A stretch of DNA of 64,000 nt from Blautia massiliensis (ex Durand et al. 2017) (GTDB lineage: Bacteria > Bacillota > Clostridia > Lachnospirales > Lachnospiraceae): assembly GCF_001487165.1 (NCBI RefSeq), contig NZ_LN913006.1, positions 685,596-749,595 of the forward strand. Reading direction: 5' to 3'. The notes under the pieces are model-generated. The model did no database searches. It saw only the letters and a list, made by a program, of their open reading frames with translations, and was not told the DNA's origin. The position numbers and the translations under genes are program-made. Below are positions 16,498-24,359 of this stretch, one piece after another; the first letter of the stretch is position 1, and every line of letters starts with the position of its first letter.

Positions 16498-17047
16498 ATT
16501 TGCCCCCGAAACCTCCTGATAGGTGAGAGGAGTTTTCTTCCTCGCCTTGAAAACTGAATAGACAGTATTCCCGATACGAAATCCGCGTGATAGCGACGTA
16601 AGGTGCGCCGCCACGACAGCCAGTTCAGGAGGTGATGGACAAGCTGGCCGAGCGATCAACGCAGCCTTTGACCCGGTGCTGGCAAACCGGGCGCGAGGAC
16701 AGCGCGGAGGATAATGAAACTTGCTCACGCCCTCCCACAGACTTGAGGGGGAGTTCCTGCGGTATGCGCCAGCCCTCCACGGGCAGCGATGCTGTGGGGC
16801 TATGCAGCCGAAGCCATCGGCGGTCTGGAATACTCCCCGTGCCGGGGATGCGTGGCAAATACGGCACACAACAATCATACAGGGAGCCGTCAAACCGGGT
16901 CTTTCTGTCTTATGACAGCCCAAACCATTTCGGCGCGGCGGCTCCCTCTTTTGTGGATTGAAACGGAAAACAACTGTCCCGCTGCTTCTGGTCATCGTGG
17001 CCAGAGGTGGGGCAAGGTCAAAGGACGGCGCTTTTGTGCCGTCCTTT
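16498..17047 (+). ncRNA. Long non-coding stretch, candidate structured RNA
   Basis: There is no convincing gene for about 600 bp. Visible parts are a CTCCT/AGGAG hairpin with TTTT (16513-16536), the motif CCTTGAAAACTGAATA (16545-16560), AAATCCGC (16579-16586), a distant 9-bp pair AGGGAGCCG/CGGCTCCCT (16881-16889 with 16939-16947), palindrome copy 8 (16985), and a final terminator AAAGGACGGC/GCCGTCCTTT (17020-17047). The first three parts recur in the same order behind the sigma/HTH pair at 63813-63907. CCTTGAAAACTG-like boxes also occur in rRNA spacers, so an antitermination leader is one possibility. Confidence 0.45.
16985..17007 (+). repeat. Dispersed palindrome, copy 8
   Basis: Left arm CTTCTGGTCA, right arm TGGCCAGAGG, centre TCG. 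Two arm positions are T-G pairs that would still pair in RNA. Confidence 0.8.
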
Positions 17048-17118
17048 CACGTTTCCCCACGGACAACGGGAAACCATCAAATCTATTCACACCGCTGATT
17101 GTTATAGGAGGTTTTCAG

Positions 17119-17307
17119 ATGACGGAGGCAAGAGTCGGCTATCACAAGGAAGTCAAAACCGCGTCTTTTCAGGGCAAATCCATCACCGTGGAAAACCTGA
17201 CCCCGATGCTCTCTCCCCGAGCACGGGATAAGCGCAAGCGTGAAATTGAAAGCTGTCTGTATGAGGTCTTTGTGAAGTATGCGCCGGGACGGGCGCAGAT
17301 GCACTAA
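17119..17307 (+). CDS. Small conserved ORF before the recombinase
   Basis: This is a 62-residue basic protein (central RARDKRKREIE) with a good SD, TAGGAGG at 17105-17111, before ATG 17119. Short genes at this place in Tn1549-like elements are often annotated only as transposon-encoded proteins. It may help excision, as Xis does, but no motif proves it. The recombinase promoter lies directly after its stop. Confidence 0.65.
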   Translation: MTEARVGYHKEVKTASFQGKSITVENLTPMLSPRARDKRKREIESCLYEVFVKYAPGRAQMH

Positions 17308-17309
17308 TG

Positions 17310-17348
17310 CGGGACATCCTTGAGATACGGGGCTGCCAGAGGTATAAT
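17310..17348 (+). promoter_or_regulatory. Recombinase promoter
   Basis: TTGAGA (17320-17325) and TATAAT (17343-17348) have a 17-bp spacer. The 15-bp block CGGGACATCCTTGAG matches the relaxase-side promoter at 7806 exactly. Confidence 0.75.
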
Positions 17349-17392
17349 ATAGGTGTAAGGTTTGGTAGCTCCTACACGGAAAGGAGCACCAA

Positions 17393-18898
17393 ATGATTAT
17401 TCGTGAAGATGCCATTTATGGCAGACAGTCCGTTGACCGCAAGGACAGTATCAGCATTGAAAGCCAGATCGAGTTTTGCAAGTATGAATTGAGAGGAGGC
17501 AATTTCCGCAAGTACACAGACAAGGGTTATTCCGGCAAGAATACCGATAGACCCAAGTTCCAAGAAATGATGGCCGATATTCGCCGGGGCCTGATCAAGC
17601 GCGTGGTGGTCTACAAGCTGGATCGTATCAGCCGTTCCATTCTGGACTTCGCAACCATGATGGAAACTTTTCAGGAATACAATGTCGAGTTCGTTTCTTC
17701 CACGGAAAAGTTTGACACGTCCACCCCGATGGGGCGGGCCATGCTGAATATCTGCATCGTGTTCGCCCAGCTCGAACGTGAAACCATCCAGAAGCGCGTG
17801 ACCGATGCCTACTATTCCCGCTGCCAGCACGGTTTTCACATGAGCGGCGCGGCCCCCTACGGCTTCCAACTGGAGCCGACCACCATTGAGGGCATCCGCA
17901 CAAAAATGATGAAGCCTGACCCGGAAACGGCAGATATTGCAAAGCTGATGTTTGAAATGTACTCTCAGCCCGGAATTTCTTTCGGGGACATTGCCCGTTA
18001 CTTTGCCGACGAGGGCATCCTGATCTACGGCAAGGAAATGAAACGGGGCTTTATCTCCCAACTTTTGAGAAACCCCATTTACGCACAGGCTGACCTCGAT
18101 ATGTACGAGTTCTTCAAAAGCCAGGGTACGGTGGTAGTCAATGAAGCCACAGATTTTGCCGGGACAAACGGCTGCTATCTCTATCAGGGCCGGGACGTGC
18201 AAGAAAGAAAAAACAAGCACCTGAAAGATCAGATACTTGTTCTGGCTCCCAGCGAGGGGCTGGTATCGTCTGATACATGGCTGCGCTGCCGGAAAAAGCT
18301 CATGGCAAACAAGACGTTCCAAGGCGGGCGCAAGGCAAAGAACACATGGCTTGCCGGAAAGGTCAAGTGTGGCCGCTGCGGGTACGCGCTTATGAGCGTC
18401 GGCAATCCAACAGGTGTTCAGTATCTCCGCTGCTCCAAGCGGGCTGACAGTAAAAGCTGTGACGGCTGCGGGACGCTCCGCACACGGGAATTTGAAAGGT
18501 TTCTGTACGGCGAGATGGTCAAGAAGCTGTCTGAGTTCCAGACGCTGACGGCAAAGCGAGAAACGGTCAATCCCAAATTGACCGCGCTGAACATGGAGCT
18601 TGCCCGCGTGGAGGACGAGATTGAAAAGCTGCTGAATACTTTGACCGGGGCTAATGCGGTGCTGCTGTCCTATGCCAACAGCAAAATCGAGGAGCTGGAC
18701 ACACGCCGCCAAGCCCTGACAAAAGAGATCGCGGCGCTGTCAGCGGAAACCATGTCCCCGGAACAGATTGAGCGGTTGTCGGTCTACCTGAACCAATGGG
18801 AAGAAATTGACTTCGAGGACAGGCGGCAGGTTGCCGACGGCCTGATCTCACAGATCCGCGCAACCGACGAACACGTTTCGATTGAGTGGAAAATTTGA
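17393..18898 (+). CDS. Large serine recombinase
   Basis: The 501-residue protein has an N-terminal resolvase domain with nucleophile Ser13 (YGRQSVDRKDS), the RLDRISRS-like helix KLDRISRSILDF, a recombinase domain (about 160-290), a zinc ribbon with CGRCGYAL and a C-terminal coiled coil. Such TndX/TnpX-like enzymes cut and rejoin attL/attR to excise and insert the element. Being the last gene before the composition shift, it marks the right end of the high-GC ICE. SD AAAGGAG and ATG 17393 are well spaced behind the promoter. Confidence 0.93.
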   Translation: MIIREDAIYGRQSVDRKDSISIESQIEFCKYELRGGNFRKYTDKGYSGKNTDRPKFQEMMADIRRGLIKRVVVYKLDRISRSILDFATMMETFQEYNVEFVSSTEKFDTSTPMGRAMLNICIVFAQLERETIQKRVTDAYYSRCQHGFHMSGAAPYGFQLEPTTIEGIRTKMMKPDPETADIAKLMFEMYSQPGISFGDIARYFADEGILIYGKEMKRGFISQLLRNPIYAQADLDMYEFFKSQGTVVVNEATDFAGTNGCYLYQGRDVQERKNKHLKDQILVLAPSEGLVSSDTWLRCRKKLMANKTFQGGRKAKNTWLAGKVKCGRCGYALMSVGNPTGVQYLRCSKRADSKSCDGCGTLRTREFERFLYGEMVKKLSEFQTLTAKRETVNPKLTALNMELARVEDEIEKLLNTLTGANAVLLSYANSKIEELDTRRQALTKEIAALSAETMSPEQIERLSVYLNQWEEIDFEDRRQVADGLISQIRATDEHVSIEWKI

Positions 18899-18955
18899 CT
18901 TTTACTTATCCATCGCACACGACAAAGGGCTGTGTGCCCTTGTCAAGCGATGTAA
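18899..18955. mobile_element. Right end of the high-GC ICE and junction with the low-GC ICE
   Basis: A bulged inverted repeat, GACAAAGGGC (18921-18930) with GCCCTTGTC (18936-18944), lies directly after the recombinase. From 18956 the frame of the interrupted NlpC/P60 gene is open. The crossover is therefore about 18945-18962. The other end of the ICE lies outside the window, so no target duplication can be seen. Confidence 0.65.
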
Positions 18956-20467
18956 GCCAGTCTTCAACAGAAAATAAACCAGATGGAAGCCCGGTATCCA
19001 GGAAAAGATGAATACAGATATAACATTGGTGAAATCGGCCATGATCCTCATACATTGATCAGTTATCTGACTGCCAGTTATGGGGATTTTAAGTTTGATG
19101 AGATAAAAGGAGAACTGGAAACAATTTTTTCTTTACAGTACGGAATCACCGTAGAGGAAAAAAGTGAAACCCGGCAGGAAACATCTACAATACAGGTAGG
19201 GCAGTCATTGGGAAATGTTGTGACCAGTGGATACTGTAATTGTCCCATCTGCTGTGGCGTGTGGAGTGGAGGACCTACTGCTTCAGGGGCAATGCCACAG
19301 GCTAATCATACGCTTGCGGTTGATGCTGCAAACCCATTTCTTCCAATGGGGACGAAAGTAGTGATGAATGGGATTGAGTACACCGTAGAAGATACTGGAA
19401 ACTTTGCCCAGTATGGTGTCCAGTTTGATGTTTATTATGATAATCACGCAGTAGCTGAGGCACATGGTCATCAGATCTGGGAATGTTTTCTGGCAGAGGG
19501 CAATCAGAACTCTGTGGAAGTTACCCGTACAGTAACTGCAGATGTACTGAATGTTTCTGTTCAGGCAAAACCGCTTAGAAGTGTTATTCTGTCCAGAATG
19601 GAAGAGGATGAGCAGGAAATTTATGAAGAGGTCTATTCCAACAGAGGAAATTTACAGACATATAAAACTCCGGTTGAGTTAAACTGGTATGCCTATATCA
19701 GTACCTATTATGGGTATTCTGTAAACAATGGAACCGGGCAGACACAACTTCACAGAGGTGTGACGATTAATGTACGACAGGGAACAGAAGTGAAGTCAGC
19801 GATGAATGGTTTTGTTGTAGATGTAGGATATAGCGGAACTTTTGGAAATTATGTAGTTACGCAGGATAAAAAAGGTGTGCAGATTAAATACGCTTATCTG
19901 CAGAGCATTTCGGTAGCAAATGGTCAGGAAGTAACAACAGATACTGTAATTGGTACAACGGGAAGTACAGGAAGTGCAACCGGAAGCCAGTTATATTTGG
20001 AACTGGTCAAAGATGGGGAATATTATAATCCTGTTTTTTATATCAGTACCGGAGATAGCGGGCTGTATGTTGGAGGAGGCAGTTATGATGATGAGACTGT
20101 GCGGAGATTATTTGCGGAAGCAGACAAATATCTTGGTATGCCGTATGTATGGGGCGGTTCCAGCCCGGAGACTTCTTTTGACTGTTCTGGTTTTGTAAGC
20201 TATGTGTTTACCAATTCGGGTGTCTGCAATATGGGAAGACTTACTGCACAGGGAATTTATGACATTTGTATGCCTGTATCACCAGAAGAAGCAAGGCCAG
20301 GAGATATTATCTTTTTCACTGGGACGTATGATGCGGGAGAGCCGGTTACCCACGTAGGAATTTATGCCGGAGATGGACAGATGATCCATTGTGGAAATCC
20401 AATTCAGTATACGTCCATTAATTCTGCATACTGGCAGTCTCATTTTTATGCTTTTGGCAGGCCATAA
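18956..20467 (+). pseudogene. 5'-truncated NlpC/P60 hydrolase of the low-GC ICE
   Basis: The open frame (503 codons from the junction; first ATG 18983, without SD) starts in the middle of the domain that corresponds to about residue 273 of the P60 protein at 3321-4964. Parallel stretches include DEYRYNIGEIGHDPHTLIS here and DEYHFDLDTIEHDPYVLIS there. Following are a 3D-type domain (VTSGYCNCPICCG, then VEDTGNF), an M23-like domain and an intact NlpC/P60 domain. Counted from ATG 18983, Cys401, His457 and His469 are its catalytic residues. The M23 part has lost its zinc ligands (HRGVTIN, LYLEL). The cytoplasmic region and membrane anchor are missing, so the protein is probably not made or not localised. 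Confidence 0.85.
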
Positions 20468-20479
20468 GGAGGGGCGTAT

Positions 20480-20728
20480 TTGAACATTGAACGAATAAAA
20501 GAAGAACTTGCAAGAACCTACGCTAAGATTGAAAAGCTACAGAAAAAAGCAAGGGATCTGGAAGAACAGAAGAAACAGGCAGAGGATATGGAGTATCTGA
20601 AAATTATCCGAAGCAATGGAGTTTCCGCAGAGGAACTTCAGTTGATGATTGATATCAGTAAGGAGGAACAAAAAAAGATATTGGAAACCAGAGAAAAGGA
20701 GCAGACAGAAAATGAAGAAATTTCATAA
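20480..20728 (+). CDS. DUF4315-like coiled-coil protein (low-GC ICE)
   Basis: The 82-residue protein is a Lys/Glu-rich coiled coil followed by NGVSAEELQLMID, equivalent to the protein at 4980-5231. It starts with TTG at 20480 behind AAGGAGG (20466-20472). Its C-terminus lacks the SGHSGQK insertion found in the high-GC copy, which shows the palindrome is an addition there. It overlaps the next gene by 17 bp. Confidence 0.8.
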   Translation: MNIERIKEELARTYAKIEKLQKKARDLEEQKKQAEDMEYLKIIRSNGVSAEELQLMIDISKEEQKKILETREKEQTENEEIS

Positions 20729-22208
20729 AAGAGCATCTGTATTTTTAACCGCAGCTACGTTAGCAGGACTTCCGGCAGGAGCTTTCTTTTATAGTTCGCC
20801 CGGAAGTCTGACTGTATGGGCAGATAATGTAGAAGTGGAATCATCAGAAGAAAGCAGCCCGGAAGATGTTGATTTTTCAGATGAATCAGAAGCTGAAATT
20901 CTTGCAGATCCAGTGGAACAGGCACAGGAAGATGCAGGAAATGATGTGACGGAAACACCGGAAGTAGGGATTACCTTTACAGAACCCGAAGGCTGGCAGA
21001 CAGATACGGCAACCGTAAAAATTCAAGTGGAAGATACAAAGAATACAGGTGCTTTTTCTATTGCAAAAGTAGAAGCAAGACTTTCAGAAAATGGAGGATG
21101 GTCAGACATAACCGGAAATATGGAAGTATCCATCTCTTCTAATTGTAGTGTTTATGTGAGAGTTACCGATCAGAATGGAAATACTTATGAGCAGAATCGT
21201 TACATAGAGTGTTTTGATAAAACCAAACCAACTATTATTGCGGCTGCGAAGAATGGGATACTGATCGTGCAGGGAGTTGATGCGGAATCGGGAATTGCTG
21301 CTTTGTATGTCAATGGAAATGAATTCACAGAACTGACGAATAATACATTAAATGTCCGTTTGCAAAAAGCGGATACTTCCTATGAATACTTTACCCTGCA
21401 GGCAAAAGACAAAGCAGGAAATATGTCAGAGATCTATAAAGTAGGAAACCCTTATTATGAAAATCCAGATGCAGTAAAAGAGAATACAGAGGTTTCCGGA
21501 ACGGAGCAGAATGCAGCTTCTTTGCCAGCCGATGGAACTGCAAGTAAGCCCACCAGTGCTACGGCAACCGTAACGGAACATCAGACAACGAACGAGACTG
21601 CTACTGCACCAACAGAACCAGAAAACACAGGAAATGAAACGGATACAGAAGCAGATACCGGACGGGTGCAGGGAGAAAGTTCTGCTTCCGGCATGACAAC
21701 AGGAACAGTTCAGGACAAAGGGGGAAAGGAATTTTATACGATCAAGACAAAAAGTGATAAGGTTTTTTATCTGATCGTAGATAAGGATAAAACGGATGAA
21801 AATGTTTATCTTCTTACAGAGGTAGGCGAAAATGATCTTTTGAACTTTACGGATACCAACATGGTCACACTTCCACAGAACCAGGCTATTGCAGAATCCG
21901 CACTGCCACTTGAAACAGAGAAGATCACAGAGATACCGGAACCAGAAGTTACGATCATACCGGAAGAAAAGGAAGAACCTGAGAAGAAAAGCAATAATTC
22001 TGGCACGATTTTATTAATGCTGCTGGTTCTGGCAGGAGTTTGTGGTGCTTACTATTATTGGAAATTTATGAAAGGAAGAAATACTTCTTTTGATTATGAA
22101 GAGGACGAGGACGACGATGAGGAGGAAGATACAATTCGTGAGGATGATGAAGAATTAGAAGAATATGAAATGGAAGGTGAAGTAGAAGACGAAGAATCAG
22201 AGGAATAA
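20712..22208 (+). CDS. DUF4366-like surface protein (low-GC ICE)
   Basis: This 498-residue protein has a signal peptide (1-38), an Ig-like domain (about 95-240), a Thr/Glu-rich linker and the DUF4366 core (KEFYTIKTKSDKVFYLIVD, about 335-380). A membrane span near 432-450 and a strongly acidic tail follow. It is twice as long as the high-GC homologue at 5228, mainly by the added Ig-like part. ATG 20712 lies inside the preceding gene behind AAAAGGAG. It is part of the conjugation operon P60, DUF4315, DUF4366, topoisomerase. Confidence 0.82.
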   Translation: MKKFHKRASVFLTAATLAGLPAGAFFYSSPGSLTVWADNVEVESSEESSPEDVDFSDESEAEILADPVEQAQEDAGNDVTETPEVGITFTEPEGWQTDTATVKIQVEDTKNTGAFSIAKVEARLSENGGWSDITGNMEVSISSNCSVYVRVTDQNGNTYEQNRYIECFDKTKPTIIAAAKNGILIVQGVDAESGIAALYVNGNEFTELTNNTLNVRLQKADTSYEYFTLQAKDKAGNMSEIYKVGNPYYENPDAVKENTEVSGTEQNAASLPADGTASKPTSATATVTEHQTTNETATAPTEPENTGNETDTEADTGRVQGESSASGMTTGTVQDKGGKEFYTIKTKSDKVFYLIVDKDKTDENVYLLTEVGENDLLNFTDTNMVTLPQNQAIAESALPLETEKITEIPEPEVTIIPEEKEEPEKKSNNSGTILLMLLVLAGVCGAYYYWKFMKGRNTSFDYEEDEDDDEEEDTIREDDEELEEYEMEGEVEDEESEE

Positions 22209-22256
22209 CTTTGTTTCACTTAATTACAGCGACAGGTGCAGAAAGGAGATTGAAAA

Positions 22257-24359
22257 TTGCAGCTTGTAATTGCGGAAAAACCCAGCGTAGCCAGAAACAT
22301 TGCGAAGGTGCTTCATGCCACAAACGTAAAAGATGGCTACCTGGAAGGAAAAGAATATCTGGTTTCCTGGTGTATTGGGCATTTGATTGAACTGGCTAGT
22401 GCGGATCAGTACCGGGATGACTGGAAAGCATGGAAATATGAAACACTTCCCATGATTCCGGAGAATTGGAAATATCAGATTAAAGAAAGTACCAAAGGGC
22501 AGTTTCGGGTTTTAAAGGAACTGCTTCACAGAGCAGATATCACAGAAGTTATATGTGCAACAGATGCAGGAAGAGAAGGGGAGTTGATTTTCCGTCTGGT
22601 ATATAACCAGGCAGAATGTAAACTTCCCTTTAAAAGACTGTGGATTTCTTCCATGGAGGAAAAAGCAATTCTGGAAGGATTTCAGCAGCTGAAAGATGGA
22701 CATGAATATGATGATCTTTATTATTCTGCAGTGGCGCGAAGTGAAGCAGACTGGCTGGTAGGAATTAATGCCACCAGACTGTTTACGGTACTGTATCACC
22801 ATCGGTTGATTGTAGGTCGGGTGCAGACACCTACACTTGCAATGCTGGTGGAACGGGAAAAGAGCATCGAGAACTTCCAGAAAGAGAAGTATTATCTGGT
22901 TCATCTTCTGATGGATGGATTGGATGCTGTAAGCAGCCGGATAAAAGAGAAAAGTGCTGCCGTTCAGATGATGGAGGATATGAAGGATGAAACTGCACAG
23001 ATTCTTTCAGTAAAGAAAGAGAAGAAAAAGGTACAGCCGCCGAAATTATATGATCTGACCACATTACAGAGGGAAGCAAATCGTCTTCTTGGATTTACGG
23101 CACAGCAAACCTTGGACTATACCCAAAGCCTTTATGAGAAGAAACTGGTGACGTATCCAAGGACGGATAGCCAATATCTTACAGATGATATGGAAGAAAA
23201 TGCTCTTCTAGTTGTCGGGGCAGTAAATAGTATGTTTCCTGAAATGTCAATAAAGGGTTCAGAACCAGATATAAAGAGAATTTTGAACAGTAAAAAGGTA
23301 TCAGATCATCATGCAATTATACCAACGGTAGAAATTACAAACATGGATTTAAAAGCACTTCCGGGTGGAGAAAAGAAAATTCTCATGCTGATTGCATCAA
23401 AGTTATTATGTGCATCGGAACAGGAATACATATATGAGAGTATTAAGACTGAAATTTCCTGTCATGGAGAACTGTTTACTGCATCTGGAAAGAATGTTCT
23501 CCAATATGGATGGAAAGAAGTGGAAGAACGGTTCTTTAAATCATATGGGAAAAATGCAGAAAAGCCAGAAGAGGAGGAAAGTGATTTTCCAGATATAAAA
23601 ATAGGGCAGGTATTTGAATGTGTTGTTGTAAAATTTAGTGAACATTTTACAGCACCGCCGAAACATTATACGGAGGATACGCTCCTTAGTGCCATGGAAC
23701 ACGCTGGAAGCTCGGATATGATAGAAGACGCAGAGAGAAAAGGGCTTGGAACTCCGGCTACCAGGGCAGCGATTATTGAAAAACTGATTGAGAAAGGCTT
23801 TGTTGAGCGTAAAAAGAAGCAGATATTACCTACAGCAGATGGAAGAAATCTGATCAGGATTCTTCCGGAAATGATCAAATCACCAAAACTTACAGCAGAA
23901 TGGGAAAATGATCTGACACTGATTTCCAGAGGCCAGAAAAATGTAGAAGAATTTCTCTTCGAAATTGAAAAAATGGTTACCAAATTGGTAAGTGATAATG
24001 GACAGCCAGTGGAAGAATACCAGAAACTATTTTCAGATGGTCGGAAGGAAATTGGAAAATGCCCAAGATGTGGCAATAAGGTTTATGTGGGAAAGAGAAA
24101 TTATTATTGTTCAGGAAGTGATTGCAGTTTTACTTTATGGAAAAATAACCGATTTTTTGAGAGTCAGGGAAAAACACTTGATGAAGCAACTGTCAGGAAG
24201 CTGCTGAGTGAGAAGCAGGTGCATTTCAAAGATCTGGTATCAGAGAAAACAAAAAGGAAGTATGAAGCAACTATAAAGATGGAGGTTTCAGAAACCGGAA
24301 ATCCAAAGTTTCAGTTGATTTTCCCGGAACGGAAGAAAGGAAAAAAGAATGAAGAATAA
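22257..24359 (+). CDS. topB: DNA topoisomerase III
   Basis: This 700-residue type IA topoisomerase has an N-terminal Toprim domain (LVIAEKPSVARNI, then DAGREGELI), catalytic Tyr300 in VTYPRTDSQY, and a C-terminal zinc finger (CPRCGNK followed by YYCSGSDC, about 601-621). It relaxes and decatenates single-strand-containing DNA, and plasmid/ICE copies are thought to act in transfer replication. The start is TTG 22257 with GAAAGGAG at 22241-22248. It overlaps the adhesin start by 11 bp. Confidence 0.94.
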   Translation: MQLVIAEKPSVARNIAKVLHATNVKDGYLEGKEYLVSWCIGHLIELASADQYRDDWKAWKYETLPMIPENWKYQIKESTKGQFRVLKELLHRADITEVICATDAGREGELIFRLVYNQAECKLPFKRLWISSMEEKAILEGFQQLKDGHEYDDLYYSAVARSEADWLVGINATRLFTVLYHHRLIVGRVQTPTLAMLVEREKSIENFQKEKYYLVHLLMDGLDAVSSRIKEKSAAVQMMEDMKDETAQILSVKKEKKKVQPPKLYDLTTLQREANRLLGFTAQQTLDYTQSLYEKKLVTYPRTDSQYLTDDMEENALLVVGAVNSMFPEMSIKGSEPDIKRILNSKKVSDHHAIIPTVEITNMDLKALPGGEKKILMLIASKLLCASEQEYIYESIKTEISCHGELFTASGKNVLQYGWKEVEERFFKSYGKNAEKPEEEESDFPDIKIGQVFECVVVKFSEHFTAPPKHYTEDTLLSAMEHAGSSDMIEDAERKGLGTPATRAAIIEKLIEKGFVERKKKQILPTADGRNLIRILPEMIKSPKLTAEWENDLTLISRGQKNVEEFLFEIEKMVTKLVSDNGQPVEEYQKLFSDGRKEIGKCPRCGNKVYVGKRNYYCSGSDCSFTLWKNNRFFESQGKTLDEATVRKLLSEKQVHFKDLVSEKTKRKYEATIKMEVSETGNPKFQLIFPERKKGKKNEE

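Noticed and set aside
16550..17010. Group II intron or retron in the non-coding stretch
   Set aside because: A GTGCG-like start occurs near 16603, but no domain V hairpin, no reverse transcriptase gene and no intron-exon pairing can be seen.
1..18900. Reading the eight palindromes as a CRISPR array
   Set aside because: Copies are 0.4 to 6 kb apart, inside and between genes, with no regular spacers and no cas genes.
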